DNA of 64,000 nt from assembly GCF_018294505.1 (NCBI RefSeq), contig NC_057811.1:22672579-22736578 (forward strand), written 5' to 3'. This stretch comes from Triticum aestivum (Eukaryota; Streptophyta; Magnoliopsida; Poales; Poaceae). Shown here in pieces: positions 1 through 10,454 of the stretch. The position numbers were made by a program, and so were the translations under genes. The notes beneath the pieces were generated by a model, which was not told the origin of the DNA, did no database searches, and worked only from the letters and a program-made list of their open reading frames with translations. Numbering within the stretch: position 1 is the stretch's first letter; each line of letters begins with the position of its first letter.

Positions 1-470
1 TCGATGACGATTTAGTATTATATGAGTTATGTGATTTGGTGGCTGAATGTTGTTCGGAGTCCCGGATGAGATCACGGACATGACGAGGAGTCTCGAAATG
101 GTCGAGAGGTAAATATTGATATATAGGACGATGGTATTCGGACACCGGAAGTGTTCCGGAGGGTATCGGGTACTTATCGGGTCATCGGAAGGTGTTTCGG
201 GTACCCCCCCGCCCCCACCAATCCTATGAGCCATATGGGCCATATGGGCCTTGTGAAGGAACACACCATCCCACAAGGGGTTGGTGCAGGAAAGGAAAGT
301 GTGGATTAGGATTCCCATTTCCTTCCCTCACCCCCTCTTTCCTTCCCCTTCATGCATACATGGAAAGGGGGGGGCGCAGGGCAAGGCAGGGCCCCTTGGG
401 GGCGGCGGCTAACCCTAGGGCGCACCCTGGCTGCCTCCCCTCCCCCTCCCACCTATATACTAGACCATTA
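1..470 (+). repeat. Truncated Angela/BARE-type Copia LTR fragment
   Basis: The stretch from about 50 (tgttcggagtcccggatgag) through the 'gaggagtctcgaaatggtcgag' block closely parallels the LTR of element C at 17500-17565 and 44120-44180. It then runs through a pyrimidine-rich stretch to a TATA-like ctatatacta near 453-462. It is cut by the window edge on the left. On the right it stops close to the TATA region, so R and U5 are missing. No TSD, PBS or coding part accompanies it, so it is a remnant. Family placement rests on similarity to element C. Confidence 0.7.
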
Positions 471-3290
471 TGGCACGCGTTACCGTGCCCGTCAATTTTG
501 ATAGTAAGATGGTAGGAGTTACAAAAATACAAGGAGGCATGCGTCTTGAGTTTTTAGTGCTTCAAATCATTCATTTTTCTGAAGAAGGCCATGGAAACGA
601 GCCAATGGACCAAATCCAACCATTTACAACAACTGATATAACACAAAGAAATAAATTGGCTAACATTAGCTAATATATGGTTTTCGACATTGAACTCTTA
701 CAGTAAAACACAGAAACATTAGTGACATGACTTCTTTGGTATGTTCCACAACGATCTTTTGTAGCAAGTTCAACATAAGCTTTGGGATAATGATATAGGA
801 TACAATATTCCTATTCAACAACTGATTTCAGCTCATCATAGGTTACATTACATGACTTCATCATGAATTCTGAACAAATTGGTATAAATCTAATTCTGAA
901 ATTTAAAGATTACACGGTATAGCATATGTTTGTCAATAGCAAAAATTCTGAACAACTGATGGCAGTACAATCTCCCCAAACTGCAACAGCTTGTCAATAG
1001 CATATGTTTCAACCTACCAGAACAGTCTGAGAAGTTCCACAAGAAATTTAAGTTAAATGGAAGGATGCGACCATAGTACTTCATGGTACGTTCCAATTTC
1101 CCTCAAGGCAATTGTAAATCTGGTGAGCAACTGGAGCGGATGGACGTCAAGGTACGCCATGAATACAAAAATAATCAACCGCACATGGTGTAGTCGAGTT
1201 AGGAAGCACAACGTTATTTTTTTTGCATATATAACCTAAACACAAAATTGGCAAAAATGCAAACTTGAAAGACCATCCTAATATCTGAATATGAGCAGTT
1301 TAGTGTTCCTTTCCTTTTTCTTTTCAAGAGCTTATGAATAACTTGTGTTATGTACTCCTTGATCTTCCATCAATTAGCAAGTTTGTGCAAGTCAAAGCAC
1401 CTTCCATGGTCAGTGCTCTTGCAATGCATGAGCTGCAGATCGCTTTAGTCTCCAAATTGACTTGGAAAAATGTACGGCGAAAATGAAGTAGCTTGATTAA
1501 AATAGTCATGGATTTTTGCTCACCTTAACTTGACAGCCAAAAGTGGCATGACAAGCTTGTATAACCTTACGAGCTTTAACTTTACTTGAATTGTAAATTT
1601 GTAATTAATGTCCAAAATTAGCACAAACTAAAGCTGGGAAAACATTGATATATTGGCATTTTAAAAGCTACACTAAAATGGCCATAACCAAACAAAATTG
1701 AATAGGAGATAACATAGATTTTCTTATTTACAAAGAACATTCAAACAGAGCTTTGAGTTATCCCCCTCGTGAATACACAGACAGTGCATTAGTCTCACGG
1801 AACTTAGCAAGATAATCTGGCATAGTGTATTGCAGAATCCATTTAGAACTTTCCCTATAGTAGTACGCATATCTGCACATGTATGTCTCGAAATAGGCTT
1901 TCGCCCCGCTTTATAAATAAAGCTACGGTCCACATATCCAAACAAACATCCAACCAACATGTATGTGTTGGAGAGAATCATTTTTCACGAAGAAATTTAT
2001 TTCTGAGCAATATACACCATACATAATGACCATCAAGCGGTCCATATATATCAACCTCCCTCTCATAAGTAGATAAAAATCAAAGGTTGCATACAAGGGA
2101 TCATAAATTGCAGGTAGAGAAAAGAGCATGGGAGCTTAGCTGGGAGGGCAGCCACACTCCACAATGCACAAAAGAAGAGAGCATGTGTAAACCTTCTATA
2201 TTTAATGAAGGCCTAGCAAAGGCTGCAAAAAAGGAATCAAAGTTTCAATTATATGGAGAAGATTATAAATCTAAGTGCAATATTTTGAATTAACCGAATA
2301 TTCTCGTCACCTGAACATTCAGTAAAGGCACATCAATTCCGGTTTGCAGCCATACACAGAATCCTATCGATCAACAAATACAATTGGAAAGTGATGACAG
2401 AGATAATTATTAGAAAGTAGTAGATTCAGCAGCCACATTGATAAGAAACTTCTAATTCAATTGTCATATAATCATACTGAATCACACAGAGTAGCAGTCC
2501 GGTTGGTCTGAAAGTCCAAAATTGCACTACCTTGATGTTGGTGTTCGCTGGTTATTAAGAGAACCAAAAATTGTGCTGTTCAGAAATTAATAATTGGAGT
2601 CAGATGGGAGCGCATAGACATTCGAGAAAAGGTAGATGTGCACGGATGAAAACATGAGTTGCAAGAAGGATGCTAGAATGCTACTCTGCAGCAAGTGAGA
2701 ACTAAGCCACAACAGAACCGAGCTCGAGTCCGTCGACCTAGAAACCTGCATCGATTATGAGGAGAAAGAACAACATTAATGAAGAATACTAAATTTGATG
2801 CAGATAAAATTGGGGAGAGGGGTGTGGGGAGACTGACAGTATGGAATAGATGAAGCATCAACCATGGCTGCCAAAGACGGTATTGACGAAGTAAGGACGG
2901 GATGGGGGAAGGAATATCGCCACAGTCGACACTATATATATGCCCGCGCCTGTAGAAACGGAAGAGCACGAATCGGCATGGTAACTGACCTGCAATTATC
3001 GGTCGTCAATTGCCATTATTCCATTATGATTTACATCCTCGGTCGGCGGCGAATGGATTCAATTGATAGCCGACGCTTCGCTTCCTCCACCACCGCCCCA
3101 TCACCCAACGAGATGAACCTATCGCTCGCGTCGGTCGGACAGAGGTGCAGTCGCCATCGGAGACACCCCGCCCGGCGAGGCACACATAGGTCGTGGGGCT
3201 GCTGTTTTCTTTTCTGAGAAAATCGCGAGGCTGCTGTTGTGTGTGGACGGGGAGTCTGATCAACCAACTGACTTAGCCCATTTGGCCCAA
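471..3290. other. Unassigned AT-rich region, no supportable gene
   Basis: No ORF here exceeds about 117 codons on either strand and none resembles a known family. I see no LTR, TIR or tandem array. Composition is AT-rich up to about 2650 and becomes GC-rich at about 2940-3260, just before the Copia insertion. It could be low-copy intergenic DNA, an old decayed element or the non-coding part of a gene. The GC-rich part with a minus-strand TATA-like motif resembles a promoter/5' leader, but no exon structure can be defended. Confidence 0.4.
2933..2941 (-). promoter_or_regulatory. Possible minus-strand TATA box
   Basis: A tatatatat run lies beside GC-rich DNA (2945-3260), the usual layout of a grass core promoter. 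On the minus strand it would direct transcription into 2900-500. No coding sequence follows, so this is only a sequence resemblance. Confidence 0.2.
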
Positions 3291-3295
3291 TTCAT

Positions 3296-3729
3296 TGACA
3301 GCGAGTTATTCTTGTCCTCTGTAATTTAGCTTGGGGTTTTCACTTGTGTAAAACTGTAACAAATAAAGCAGGGCATGTAGCATAGGTGTAGCTCATGTCC
3401 TGGGCACTGTTGACATGCTCTGCACACGTATAGCAGGCATGGGCAAAGTGATAGTGTCGTGCTGTACTGCACGACCTGGACACACGCAGTGAGCGTGAGG
3501 CTGTAAAGGAGAGAGCAGTGTGTAGCTTCTCCTCACTTCAGTCATAAACCAAAAAATAACAAAAACGAACTCAGCACAAAGTTAGTGCTGGGGGAAACCA
3601 TCGAGTACCTGGTGTGCATCCTTTCTCTGGTTGATTTCCTGCTGCTGATTCTTCTCCGACGACCCAAGATCCGAGTCCCGTGTGTGTCCACCGTTAGAAA
3701 GGGAGACGAGCGAGACTTTGGGCCTGTCA
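3296..3729 (+). repeat. 5' LTR of the young Copia element
   Basis: Begins TGACAG and ends CTGTCA, the TG...CA termini expected of an LTR. No strong TATA box is evident; the best candidate is the caaataaagc stretch near 3358. The matching copy is 8077-8511. Confidence 0.96.
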
Positions 3730-3731
3730 TT

Positions 3732-3745
3732 TGGCACCAGAGCCG
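3732..3745 (+). other. Primer-binding site, initiator-Met tRNA type
   Basis: TGGCACCAGAGCCG lies two bases after the 5' LTR. It resembles the usual plant Copia PBS TGGTATCAGAGCC (complement of the tRNA-iMet 3' end) with two mismatches. Position and flanking LTR make the role clear; the mismatches may reflect this family's own primer preference. Confidence 0.8.
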
Positions 3746-3768
3746 AAGTTAGGAGCTAGGAGAAGGAG

Positions 3769-6700
3769 ATGGCGCCGACGCCGCAGGAGGAGGCGGAAGC
3801 CGCCAAGGCGTTGGCTGATGCGGGGAAGGGGGCTGCTGACAAGGCGGATGCGAAGACTGCCGGCAGCAGCGAGCTGCTACCGTTGGCGGTGTCGGTAGCG
3901 CAGAGCGGGCGGCCGCGCGGGCCGCTCGTGTGGCCGCAGCTGACGAAGACGAACTACCCCATCTGGGTGATAAAGATGAGGGTGGCGATGCAGTCAGCGC
4001 GCATCTGGGAGGCGGTGGAGCGGACGACCGCGGATTATGAGGTAGATCGAGAGGCCATGTACGCCATCTACCAGAGCGTGCCGGACTCCTTCATGCCGTC
4101 CCTCGCTGGCAAGGACTCGGCAAAGGCGGCGTGGGAAACCATCCGCGCAGCGCACGTCGGTCACGACCGCGTGCAGCAGGCGAGCCTTCAGGCGATGAGG
4201 CTTGAGTTCGAGCAGCTCAAGATGGGTGACGCCGAGGCCGTCGACGACTTCGCAGCACGGCTGAACACCCTGGTCGCCAAGCTGCGGACACTTGGTGACA
4301 TGGTCACTGAACTGCGGTCAGTTCAGAAATTTCTTCAGGCTGCTCCTGCAAGGTATATGCAAATTGTGACTTCAATAGAGCAATGTGTGCCGTTAAACAC
4401 ACTTTCTGTGGAGGACTTAATTGGGCGATACAAGGCATATGATGAGCGTGTTCGTATGAGATTTGGTGATCCACAAGAAGGGGAACACTTGATGTTCTCA
4501 AGGTCACAATGGCAGAAGTATGAGGAGAAGAAGAAAGGAGGTGATCGAGCTAGCAGTAGCTCAAGGAAGAACAGTGAACAGGGGAAGCCAAAAATTGAAG
4601 GGCAGTCCAGTGATTCACAGAAGAGCGACTGGAAATTTGACATTAGGAAAGTCAAATGCCACAACTGTGGTAGGAAAGGGCATTTTAAAAGAGATTGCAC
4701 GCAGCCTAAGAAACAAAGAGCACTTCTTGCTCAGCAAGATGGGGGTGATGATGGCCCAGCCCTGCTTATGATGCAAACATGTTCTTTGTCACATGGAGAA
4801 GAAAAACATCAAAGTGAAGTTTTTCTGATTGAAGACAAGGTACAACTCCAGGTCTGTAACAAAAACAGAGAAACTGGAAGTTGGTACCTAGACACAGGAG
4901 CAAGCAACCATATGTGTGGCTGTGAAGAAAAATTCAGTGAAATTGATCCAAGTGTTACTGGAAGAGTAAAGTTTGGGGATGGATCGACAGTGAAAATACA
5001 CGGCCTAGGTACTGTGCTCTTCCAATGCAAAAATGGGGAGCATAGGGCACTAACCAATGTGTATTTCATACCAGCTCTGAAGAGTAACATTATAAGTATT
5101 GGTCAATTGTCTGAACGTGGCTGCAAGATGATAATTGAGGATGATTATCTTCAGATCTTTGATACCGAGAGGAAGTTGTTGGCAAATGTGAAGCGAACAC
5201 GGAATAGACTATATATCCTAGATCTGATTATGGCTAAGCCCGTGTGTCTGAAAGCTAGTACTGGTGATGAAGCATGGAAGTGGCACGCGAGATATGGACA
5301 CTTAAACTTCAAGGCACTTAGGGAGTTAGCAAGAAAAGGGATGGTAAAGGGGTTACCATGTATTGATCACGTTGATCAAATCTGTGATGGATGCCTCATC
5401 AGCAAGCAGAGGCGTGCATCATTCCCAAAAGCAACTTCTTACAGAGCAAAGAAGCCTTTGGTGTTAGTTCATGGAGACTTGTGTGGCCCAATCTCACCAG
5501 CTACACCTGCAGGCAAAAGGTATTTCCTACTGCTTGTAGATGATCACAGCAGATACATGTGGGTAGTGCTCCTGAAGACGAAAGATCAAGCGCTAGATGC
5601 TTTCAAATTGGTGAAAAACCAAGCAGAGAAACAAGCTGAATCAAGCCTCAAGTCATTGAGAACAGACAGGGGTGGGGAATTCAATTCCAAAGAGTTCAAG
5701 GCATATTGTGGGGAAAATGGAATCATTCATTATATGACAGCACCTTACTCACCTCAGCAGAATGGGGTTGTGGAGAGGAGAAATCAAACAGTGGTTAGCA
5801 TGGCAAGAAGTTTATTAAAAAGCAAAAATGTACCTGGAAAGTTCTGGGGTGAAGCAGTGGCCACGGCTGTGTATTTATTGAACAGAGCGCCAACGAAAAG
5901 CTTGACCAATATTACACCTTATGAGGCCTGGAAAAACAAGAAGCCAAGCGTCCAGCACCTGAGAACATTTGGTTCAGTTGCTTATGCCAAGGTAACCAAA
6001 CCACATCTGCCAAAGCTTGCTGATCGAAGTGTCAAAACGGTAATGCTTGGTTATGAAACTAATGCAAAAGCTTATCGACTGTATGATCCGGTCAACAAGC
6101 AGCTCCTAGTCTCACGTGATGTTATATTTGATGAAAATGCTCAGTGGGACTGGAGTTCTATGCAACAGCAAGAAGATGAAAGCTCAGATGCAGAGTTTGC
6201 TGTATTCTACCCTGAAGATGAAAATACTGAAACAAGGGAATTTTCAGAAGTGCCGAAACAGGGGGAGGAAGTGCATGGTGATGCTGATCTTGGCTCACCA
6301 CACACACCTGCAGCTCAAACAACATCAGGAGAAGACACATTCTCAACCCCGCTTGCAGCACCAGCAAGAGGCGTTGGTAGTGTTGATGGGGATGAGACAG
6401 GAGCAGCAGCATCTGCAAGTGCTGGACCACAAGGCTATAGAAATCTGCAAGAATTGCTAGATCAGACTGAACCATATGAACTTATTGATTTAGATTTATG
6501 CATGTTGAGTGCAGAGGAGCCCTCGAATCTTGTTGAAGCAAGAAAGGAAGCATGTTGGTGCAGAGCAATGGATGAAGAGATAAACTCCATTGTCGAAAAT
6601 GAAACTTGGATCATGGTAGATCCACCTAAGGATCAGAAGCCCATTGGTTTGAAATGGGTGTACAAAATAAAAAAGGATCCTTCAGGAGCAATAGTGAAAC

Positions 6701-8067
6701 ACAAAGCTCGTTTGGTTGCAAAAGGGTATGTCCAAAGACAAGGAATTGACTATGAAGAAGTATATGCCCCTGTAGCCCGGTTAGAGACTGTGCGGTTGCT
6801 AGTTGCTCTAGCTGCACAGGAGGAGTGGCAAGTTCACCATATGGATGTAAAATCTGCCTTCTTGAATGGGGAACTGTGTGAGGATGTCTATGTCATCCAA
6901 CCTCCTGGGTATGAGAAAGAAGGCCAAGAGCATAGAGTGCTAAAATTGAAAAAAGCCCTATATGGGCTGAAACAAGCTCCACGAGCTTGGAACATCAAAC
7001 TTGATGAAAGTCTCTTGTCACTTGGTTTTGCAAGATGTCCACTTGAGCATGGGGTCTATGTGAAGTGCTCAAGGGGGGCTCGGCTGATTGTGGGTGTGTA
7101 TGTTGATGATCTGATCATTACGGGGTCCAGCCGAGATGAGATAGCAAAATTCAAGGACCAAATGATGGAACTCTTCAAAATGAGTGATTTAGGGTTGCTA
7201 TCATATTACTTGGGCATTGAGGTAGCTCAAACCACAGAGGGGATTACAATCTGTCAGGCAAGTTATGCTGAGAAGATTTTGGACAAGGCAGGCATGTCTG
7301 AGTGCAATCCCAGCCAAGTACCAATGGAGCCAAAAATCAAACTCCGTAAGTCAACAAAGGATCAAAAGGTTGATTCTACTTACTTCAGAAGTTTAGTTGG
7401 CAGTCTCAGGTACCTTGTAAACACAAGACCAGATTTGGCTTTTTCAGTGGGCATAGTTAGTCGCTTCATGGAAGAACCAACTGTGCATCACATGAATGCA
7501 ATCAGGCAAATTCTGAGATACTTACGTGGTACTATAAACTATGGCTGCCACTACAGAAAAGGAGTGGAAGGAGAACCAAGACTTTTGGGTTATTCTGACA
7601 GTGATCTTGCTGGAGATATTGAAAACAGGAAGAGTACATCAGGGACAGTGTTCTTCTTGGGCTCAAACTTGGTCACTTGGGCATCTCAAAAACAGAAGGT
7701 TGTTGCTATATCATCATGTGAAGCTGAGTACATTGCTGCTGCCACAGCAGCATGTCAAGCAATTTGGTTGAGCAGATTGCTGGCAGGGTTGCAGGAGAAA
7801 GAAGAGCAAGTAGTGAAGCTGAAAGTTGACAATAAGTCAGCCATATCTTTGTGCAAAAACCCAGTGCTACATGATCGAAGCAAGCATATTGACATTAGAT
7901 ATCATTTCATTCGTGATTGTGTTGAAACAGGGAAGATCATGGTGGAACATGTGAGCACCGGGGACCAACTTGCAGATTTACTGACGAAGCCATTGCCACG
8001 GGTCAAGTTCATTGAGCTGCGAGAGAGAATTGGCATTCGCTCGGTGAAGAACAGAGAACAAGCTTAA
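3769..8067 (+). CDS. Copia gag-pol polyprotein, intact
   Basis: An uninterrupted 1432-residue ORF, full length for a Copia polyprotein, starting 40 bp after the LTR at the first ATG. Domains in order: Ala-rich N-terminus (1-55); gag of the UBN2/DUF4219 type (about 60-250); CCHC zinc knuckle CHNCGRKGHFKRDC (297-310); aspartic protease with active-site D375-T-G; integrase zinc finger H506-x3-H510...C539-x2-C542; integrase core D570, D633, E669 (D,D35E spacing); reverse transcriptase with YVDD at 1111-1114; RNase H from the YSDSDLAGD motif (about 1275) to the DRSKHID and LADLLTKPLP motifs near the C-terminus. Every catalytic residue I could check is present. The stop is followed directly by the polypurine tract. 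Coding GC content drops sharply near codon 185. The product should act in cytoplasmic virus-like particles and then integrate cDNA in the nucleus. Confidence 0.97.
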   Translation: MAPTPQEEAEAAKALADAGKGAADKADAKTAGSSELLPLAVSVAQSGRPRGPLVWPQLTKTNYPIWVIKMRVAMQSARIWEAVERTTADYEVDREAMYAIYQSVPDSFMPSLAGKDSAKAAWETIRAAHVGHDRVQQASLQAMRLEFEQLKMGDAEAVDDFAARLNTLVAKLRTLGDMVTELRSVQKFLQAAPARYMQIVTSIEQCVPLNTLSVEDLIGRYKAYDERVRMRFGDPQEGEHLMFSRSQWQKYEEKKKGGDRASSSSRKNSEQGKPKIEGQSSDSQKSDWKFDIRKVKCHNCGRKGHFKRDCTQPKKQRALLAQQDGGDDGPALLMMQTCSLSHGEEKHQSEVFLIEDKVQLQVCNKNRETGSWYLDTGASNHMCGCEEKFSEIDPSVTGRVKFGDGSTVKIHGLGTVLFQCKNGEHRALTNVYFIPALKSNIISIGQLSERGCKMIIEDDYLQIFDTERKLLANVKRTRNRLYILDLIMAKPVCLKASTGDEAWKWHARYGHLNFKALRELARKGMVKGLPCIDHVDQICDGCLISKQRRASFPKATSYRAKKPLVLVHGDLCGPISPATPAGKRYFLLLVDDHSRYMWVVLLKTKDQALDAFKLVKNQAEKQAESSLKSLRTDRGGEFNSKEFKAYCGENGIIHYMTAPYSPQQNGVVERRNQTVVSMARSLLKSKNVPGKFWGEAVATAVYLLNRAPTKSLTNITPYEAWKNKKPSVQHLRTFGSVAYAKVTKPHLPKLADRSVKTVMLGYETNAKAYRLYDPVNKQLLVSRDVIFDENAQWDWSSMQQQEDESSDAEFAVFYPEDENTETREFSEVPKQGEEVHGDADLGSPHTPAAQTTSGEDTFSTPLAAPARGVGSVDGDETGAAASASAGPQGYRNLQELLDQTEPYELIDLDLCMLSAEEPSNLVEARKEACWCRAMDEEINSIVENETWIMVDPPKDQKPIGLKWVYKIKKDPSGAIVKHKARLVAKGYVQRQGIDYEEVYAPVARLETVRLLVALAAQEEWQVHHMDVKSAFLNGELCEDVYVIQPPGYEKEGQEHRVLKLKKALYGLKQAPRAWNIKLDESLLSLGFARCPLEHGVYVKCSRGARLIVGVYVDDLIITGSSRDEIAKFKDQMMELFKMSDLGLLSYYLGIEVAQTTEGITICQASYAEKILDKAGMSECNPSQVPMEPKIKLRKSTKDQKVDSTYFRSLVGSLRYLVNTRPDLAFSVGIVSRFMEEPTVHHMNAIRQILRYLRGTINYGCHYRKGVEGEPRLLGYSDSDLAGDIENRKSTSGTVFFLGSNLVTWASQKQKVVAISSCEAEYIAAATAACQAIWLSRLLAGLQEKEEQVVKLKVDNKSAISLCKNPVLHDRSKHIDIRYHFIRDCVETGKIMVEHVSTGDQLADLLTKPLPRVKFIELRERIGIRSVKNREQA

Positions 8068-8076
8068 GGGGGAGAA
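8066..8076 (+). other. Polypurine tract
   Basis: AAGGGGGAGAA directly precedes the 3' LTR and overlaps the last two bases of the gag-pol stop codon. This is the expected plus-strand primer site. Confidence 0.92.
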
Positions 8077-8511
8077 TGACAGCGAGTTATTCTTGTCCTC
8101 TGTAATTTAGCTTGGGGTTTTCACTTGTGTAAAACTGTAACAAATAAAGCAGGGCATGTAGCATAGGTGTAGCTCATGTCCTGGGCACTGTTGACATGCT
8201 CTGCACACGTATAGCAGGCATGGGCAAAGTGATAGTGTCGTGCTGTACTGCACGACCTGGACACACGCAGTGAGCGTGAGGCTGTAAAGGAGAGAGCAGT
8301 GTGTAGCTTCTCCTCACTTCAGTCATAAACCAAAAAATAACAAAAACGAACTCAGCACAAAGTTAGTGCTGGGGGGAAACCATCGAGTACCTGGTGTGCA
8401 TCCTTTCTCTGGTTGATTTCCTGCTGCTGATTCTTCTCCGACGACCCAAGATCCGAGTCCCGTGTGTGTCCACTGTTAGAAAGGGAGACGAGCGAGACTT
8501 TGGGCCTGTCA
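8077..8511 (+). repeat. 3' LTR of the young Copia element
   Basis: Direct repeat of 3296-3729 with one substitution and one 1-bp indel. It ends CTGTCA and is followed by the TSD ttcat at 8512-8516. DNA from 8517 to 8695 shows no recognisable feature. Confidence 0.96.
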
Positions 8512-8695
8512 TTCATAGCAGATCTCGGAAATTGTTGCTGGAGCAGTGGCCCAGTAACGTGGAGTGCTAGGTGGTAAAAAAACTGCCCATATGTTGTACC
8601 AGGACGGAATTTAACGGTTAGAAACTCCCAAAGCAAAAGATCCTACGATTAAAAAGGCTAATGGTCTGAGAGGGCAGGATTAGTGCACAGTTATA

Positions 8696-9730
8696 ATGTA
8701 TCTAAATGTTCATAACCTTGCTAGGCCAGAAGGAAGCATCTCCAAGGGCCAAAAAAATGAGGAGATCATTGAGTTTTGTGTTGACTTTGACCTTAAACCG
8801 ATTGGTGTTCCTGAATCGCGGCATAAGGGCGGACTGGGTGGAAATGGCACGCTAGGACCAAAACAATTAATATGTATGAACGAGCATTCTCTCACTCAAG
8901 CACAGTACACGGTTCTACAAAATTCCGCCTTGGTGGCTCCGTATATCGAGGAACACAAGAACATTCTACGCTTCAAACACCCAGAGCAGTCTGACGACTA
9001 GATTACACGTGAACAAACGGGGACTTTTGCCGGTTGGTTGCAGCCACATGCCATGCATGACGACGCTGTTGAAGATGACATGTACTTGTTGTCCCAGTTA
9101 CCATCTCCGAATATAATGACTTTCAAAGGGTACGAGATAAATGGGAATACATTTTACACGATCGCCCAAGATAAAAAGAGCATCAACCAAAATAATGGTG
9201 TTCGCTTTGATGCAGCAACCAATAGGGGAAAGGACACATATTATGGTTACAGAGAGGAGATATGGGAACTTGACTATGGACGTGGTTTGAAGGTCCCTTT
9301 GTTTCGGTGTAAATGGGTCAATCTGACACAAGGCGGGGTAACGGAAGACCCATGGTATGGAATGATAACAGTGGATCTCAACAATCTAGCGTATGCAGAC
9401 GGACCATTCATCCTAGCCAATGATGTGGCGCGGGTTTTCTATGTGAAGGACATGTCTACCAAGCCGAGAAAAAGAAAAGATAAGGAAGCGAATACATCAT
9501 ACGATGAGCCAAAGCGCCACATAGTTCTTTCAGGGAAAAGAAACATCGTGGGAGTGGATGACAAGACAGACATGTCAGAAGATTATGAAAAGTTTCATGA
9601 AATTGCTGCCTTCACAGTGAATATTGACCCGAGCATCCAGTTAAATAATGAAGATTGTCGATGGTTACGACACAAAGGGACACACGTGAAGAAAACGTTT
9701 TACACCCAAAGATCTCACTCTGGGGTGTGA
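8696..9730 (+). pseudogene. CACTA transposase C-terminal remnant (DUF4218-DUF4216)
   Basis: One reading frame encodes the C-terminal part of a plant CACTA (En/Spm-type) transposase. The first 101 codons carry the end of DUF4218 (motifs ARPEGSISKG, IEFCVDF, PYIEEHKNILR). Then comes DUF4216 (GYEINGNTFYT, EEIWELDYG, VPLFRCKWV, FYVKDMSTKP). An in-frame TAG at 8999-9001 interrupts the frame where family members usually have Trp; the same frame continues to 9730. A few codons near 8705 appear deleted relative to the family, and the upstream DDE catalytic region is absent. Without the DDE domain it cannot be an active transposase. The repeats that follow (9836-10970) fit the 3' portion of the same element. 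Confidence 0.85.
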
Positions 9731-9835
9731 CCGGCTTCACTGTCATCACTTTCTTCTTTAGTGAGTTTCTGGACTTATATATCTGGAAAGTCCCACTTTG
9801 GACAAACTCTAGGGAATCTTTGTAATAGTTAGGGT

Positions 9836-10449
9836 ACGTCATCAATTTTTAACCCTTTCTGACTTCATTTGCTATTTTTCATGCATTTACTGATTTTTTT
9901 AGCTAAATGACCCTGAAATTAAAAAGCACTACAAATGAACTCTGAAAAGGATGAAAGTTGGCATTAAATCATCATTTCATCCACATAGCATGTGCAAAAA
10001 ATTGAGAGGGTTACGGCAAAAACTGGATGCACTTCGTGTACAAAATGGACAATCTGTTTCGAAGTATGAGGGTTCGGACGAAAACTCATCTGTTACAAAG
10101 ACATTTCATTTTATAAAACTTATTTCAACCCAGAATTTTTGTGCATTCAGTATGCACCATTCGAAGCCACGTCATCAATTTTCAACCCTTTCTGACTTCA
10201 TTTGCTATTTTTCATGCATTTATGGATTTTTTTAGCTAAATGACCCTGAAATTGAAAAGCACTACAAATGAACTCTGAAAAGGTTGAAAGTTTACATGGT
10301 ATCATCATTTCACCCACGTAGCATGTGAAAAAAGTTGAGAGGGTTACGGCAAAAATTGGATGCACTTCATGTACAAAATTGACAATCTCTTTTAGAAGTA
10401 TCAGGGTTTCGGACGAAAGCTCATCTGTTACAAAGGCATTTCATTTTTT
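9836..10449 (+). repeat. Two tandem ~280-bp units downstream of CACTA transposase
   Basis: Unit 1 (9836-10112) and unit 2 (10169-10449) both begin acgtcatcaattt and contain 'gaccctgaaatt', 'gagagggttacggcaaaaa' and 'ctcatctgttacaaag'. The start-to-start period is 333 bp. Divergence is visible at many positions. Tandem internal and subterminal repeats of this kind are usual on the 3' side of CACTA elements. Confidence 0.8.
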
Positions 10450-10454
10450 AAATT

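Larger units (their letters stand above)
3296..8511 (+). mobile_element. Complete, young Ty1/Copia LTR retrotransposon
   Basis: Near-identical LTRs of 434 and 435 bp (TGACAG...CTGTCA) flank an internal domain with a PBS, one uninterrupted gag-pol and a polypurine tract. A perfect 5-bp TSD, ttcat, sits at 3291-3295 and 8512-8516. The LTRs differ by one substitution (C at 3692, T at 8474) and one G in a homopolymer (five G at 3590-3594, six at 8371-8376). All hallmarks of an autonomous element are present, so insertion was recent and the copy may still be competent. It lies outside the nested stack. Its exact Copia lineage is not assigned; the LTRs are unrelated to those of B and C. Confidence 0.97.

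Noticed and set aside
192..515. 107-codon ORF at the left edge
   Set aside because: It runs across the Angela-type LTR fragment and its truncation point; no protein resemblance.
2673..3267. Overlapping ORFs of 60-117 codons before the Copia insertion
   Set aside because: Both strands are open in the GC-rich stretch, with no domain, splice pattern or codon bias to support coding.
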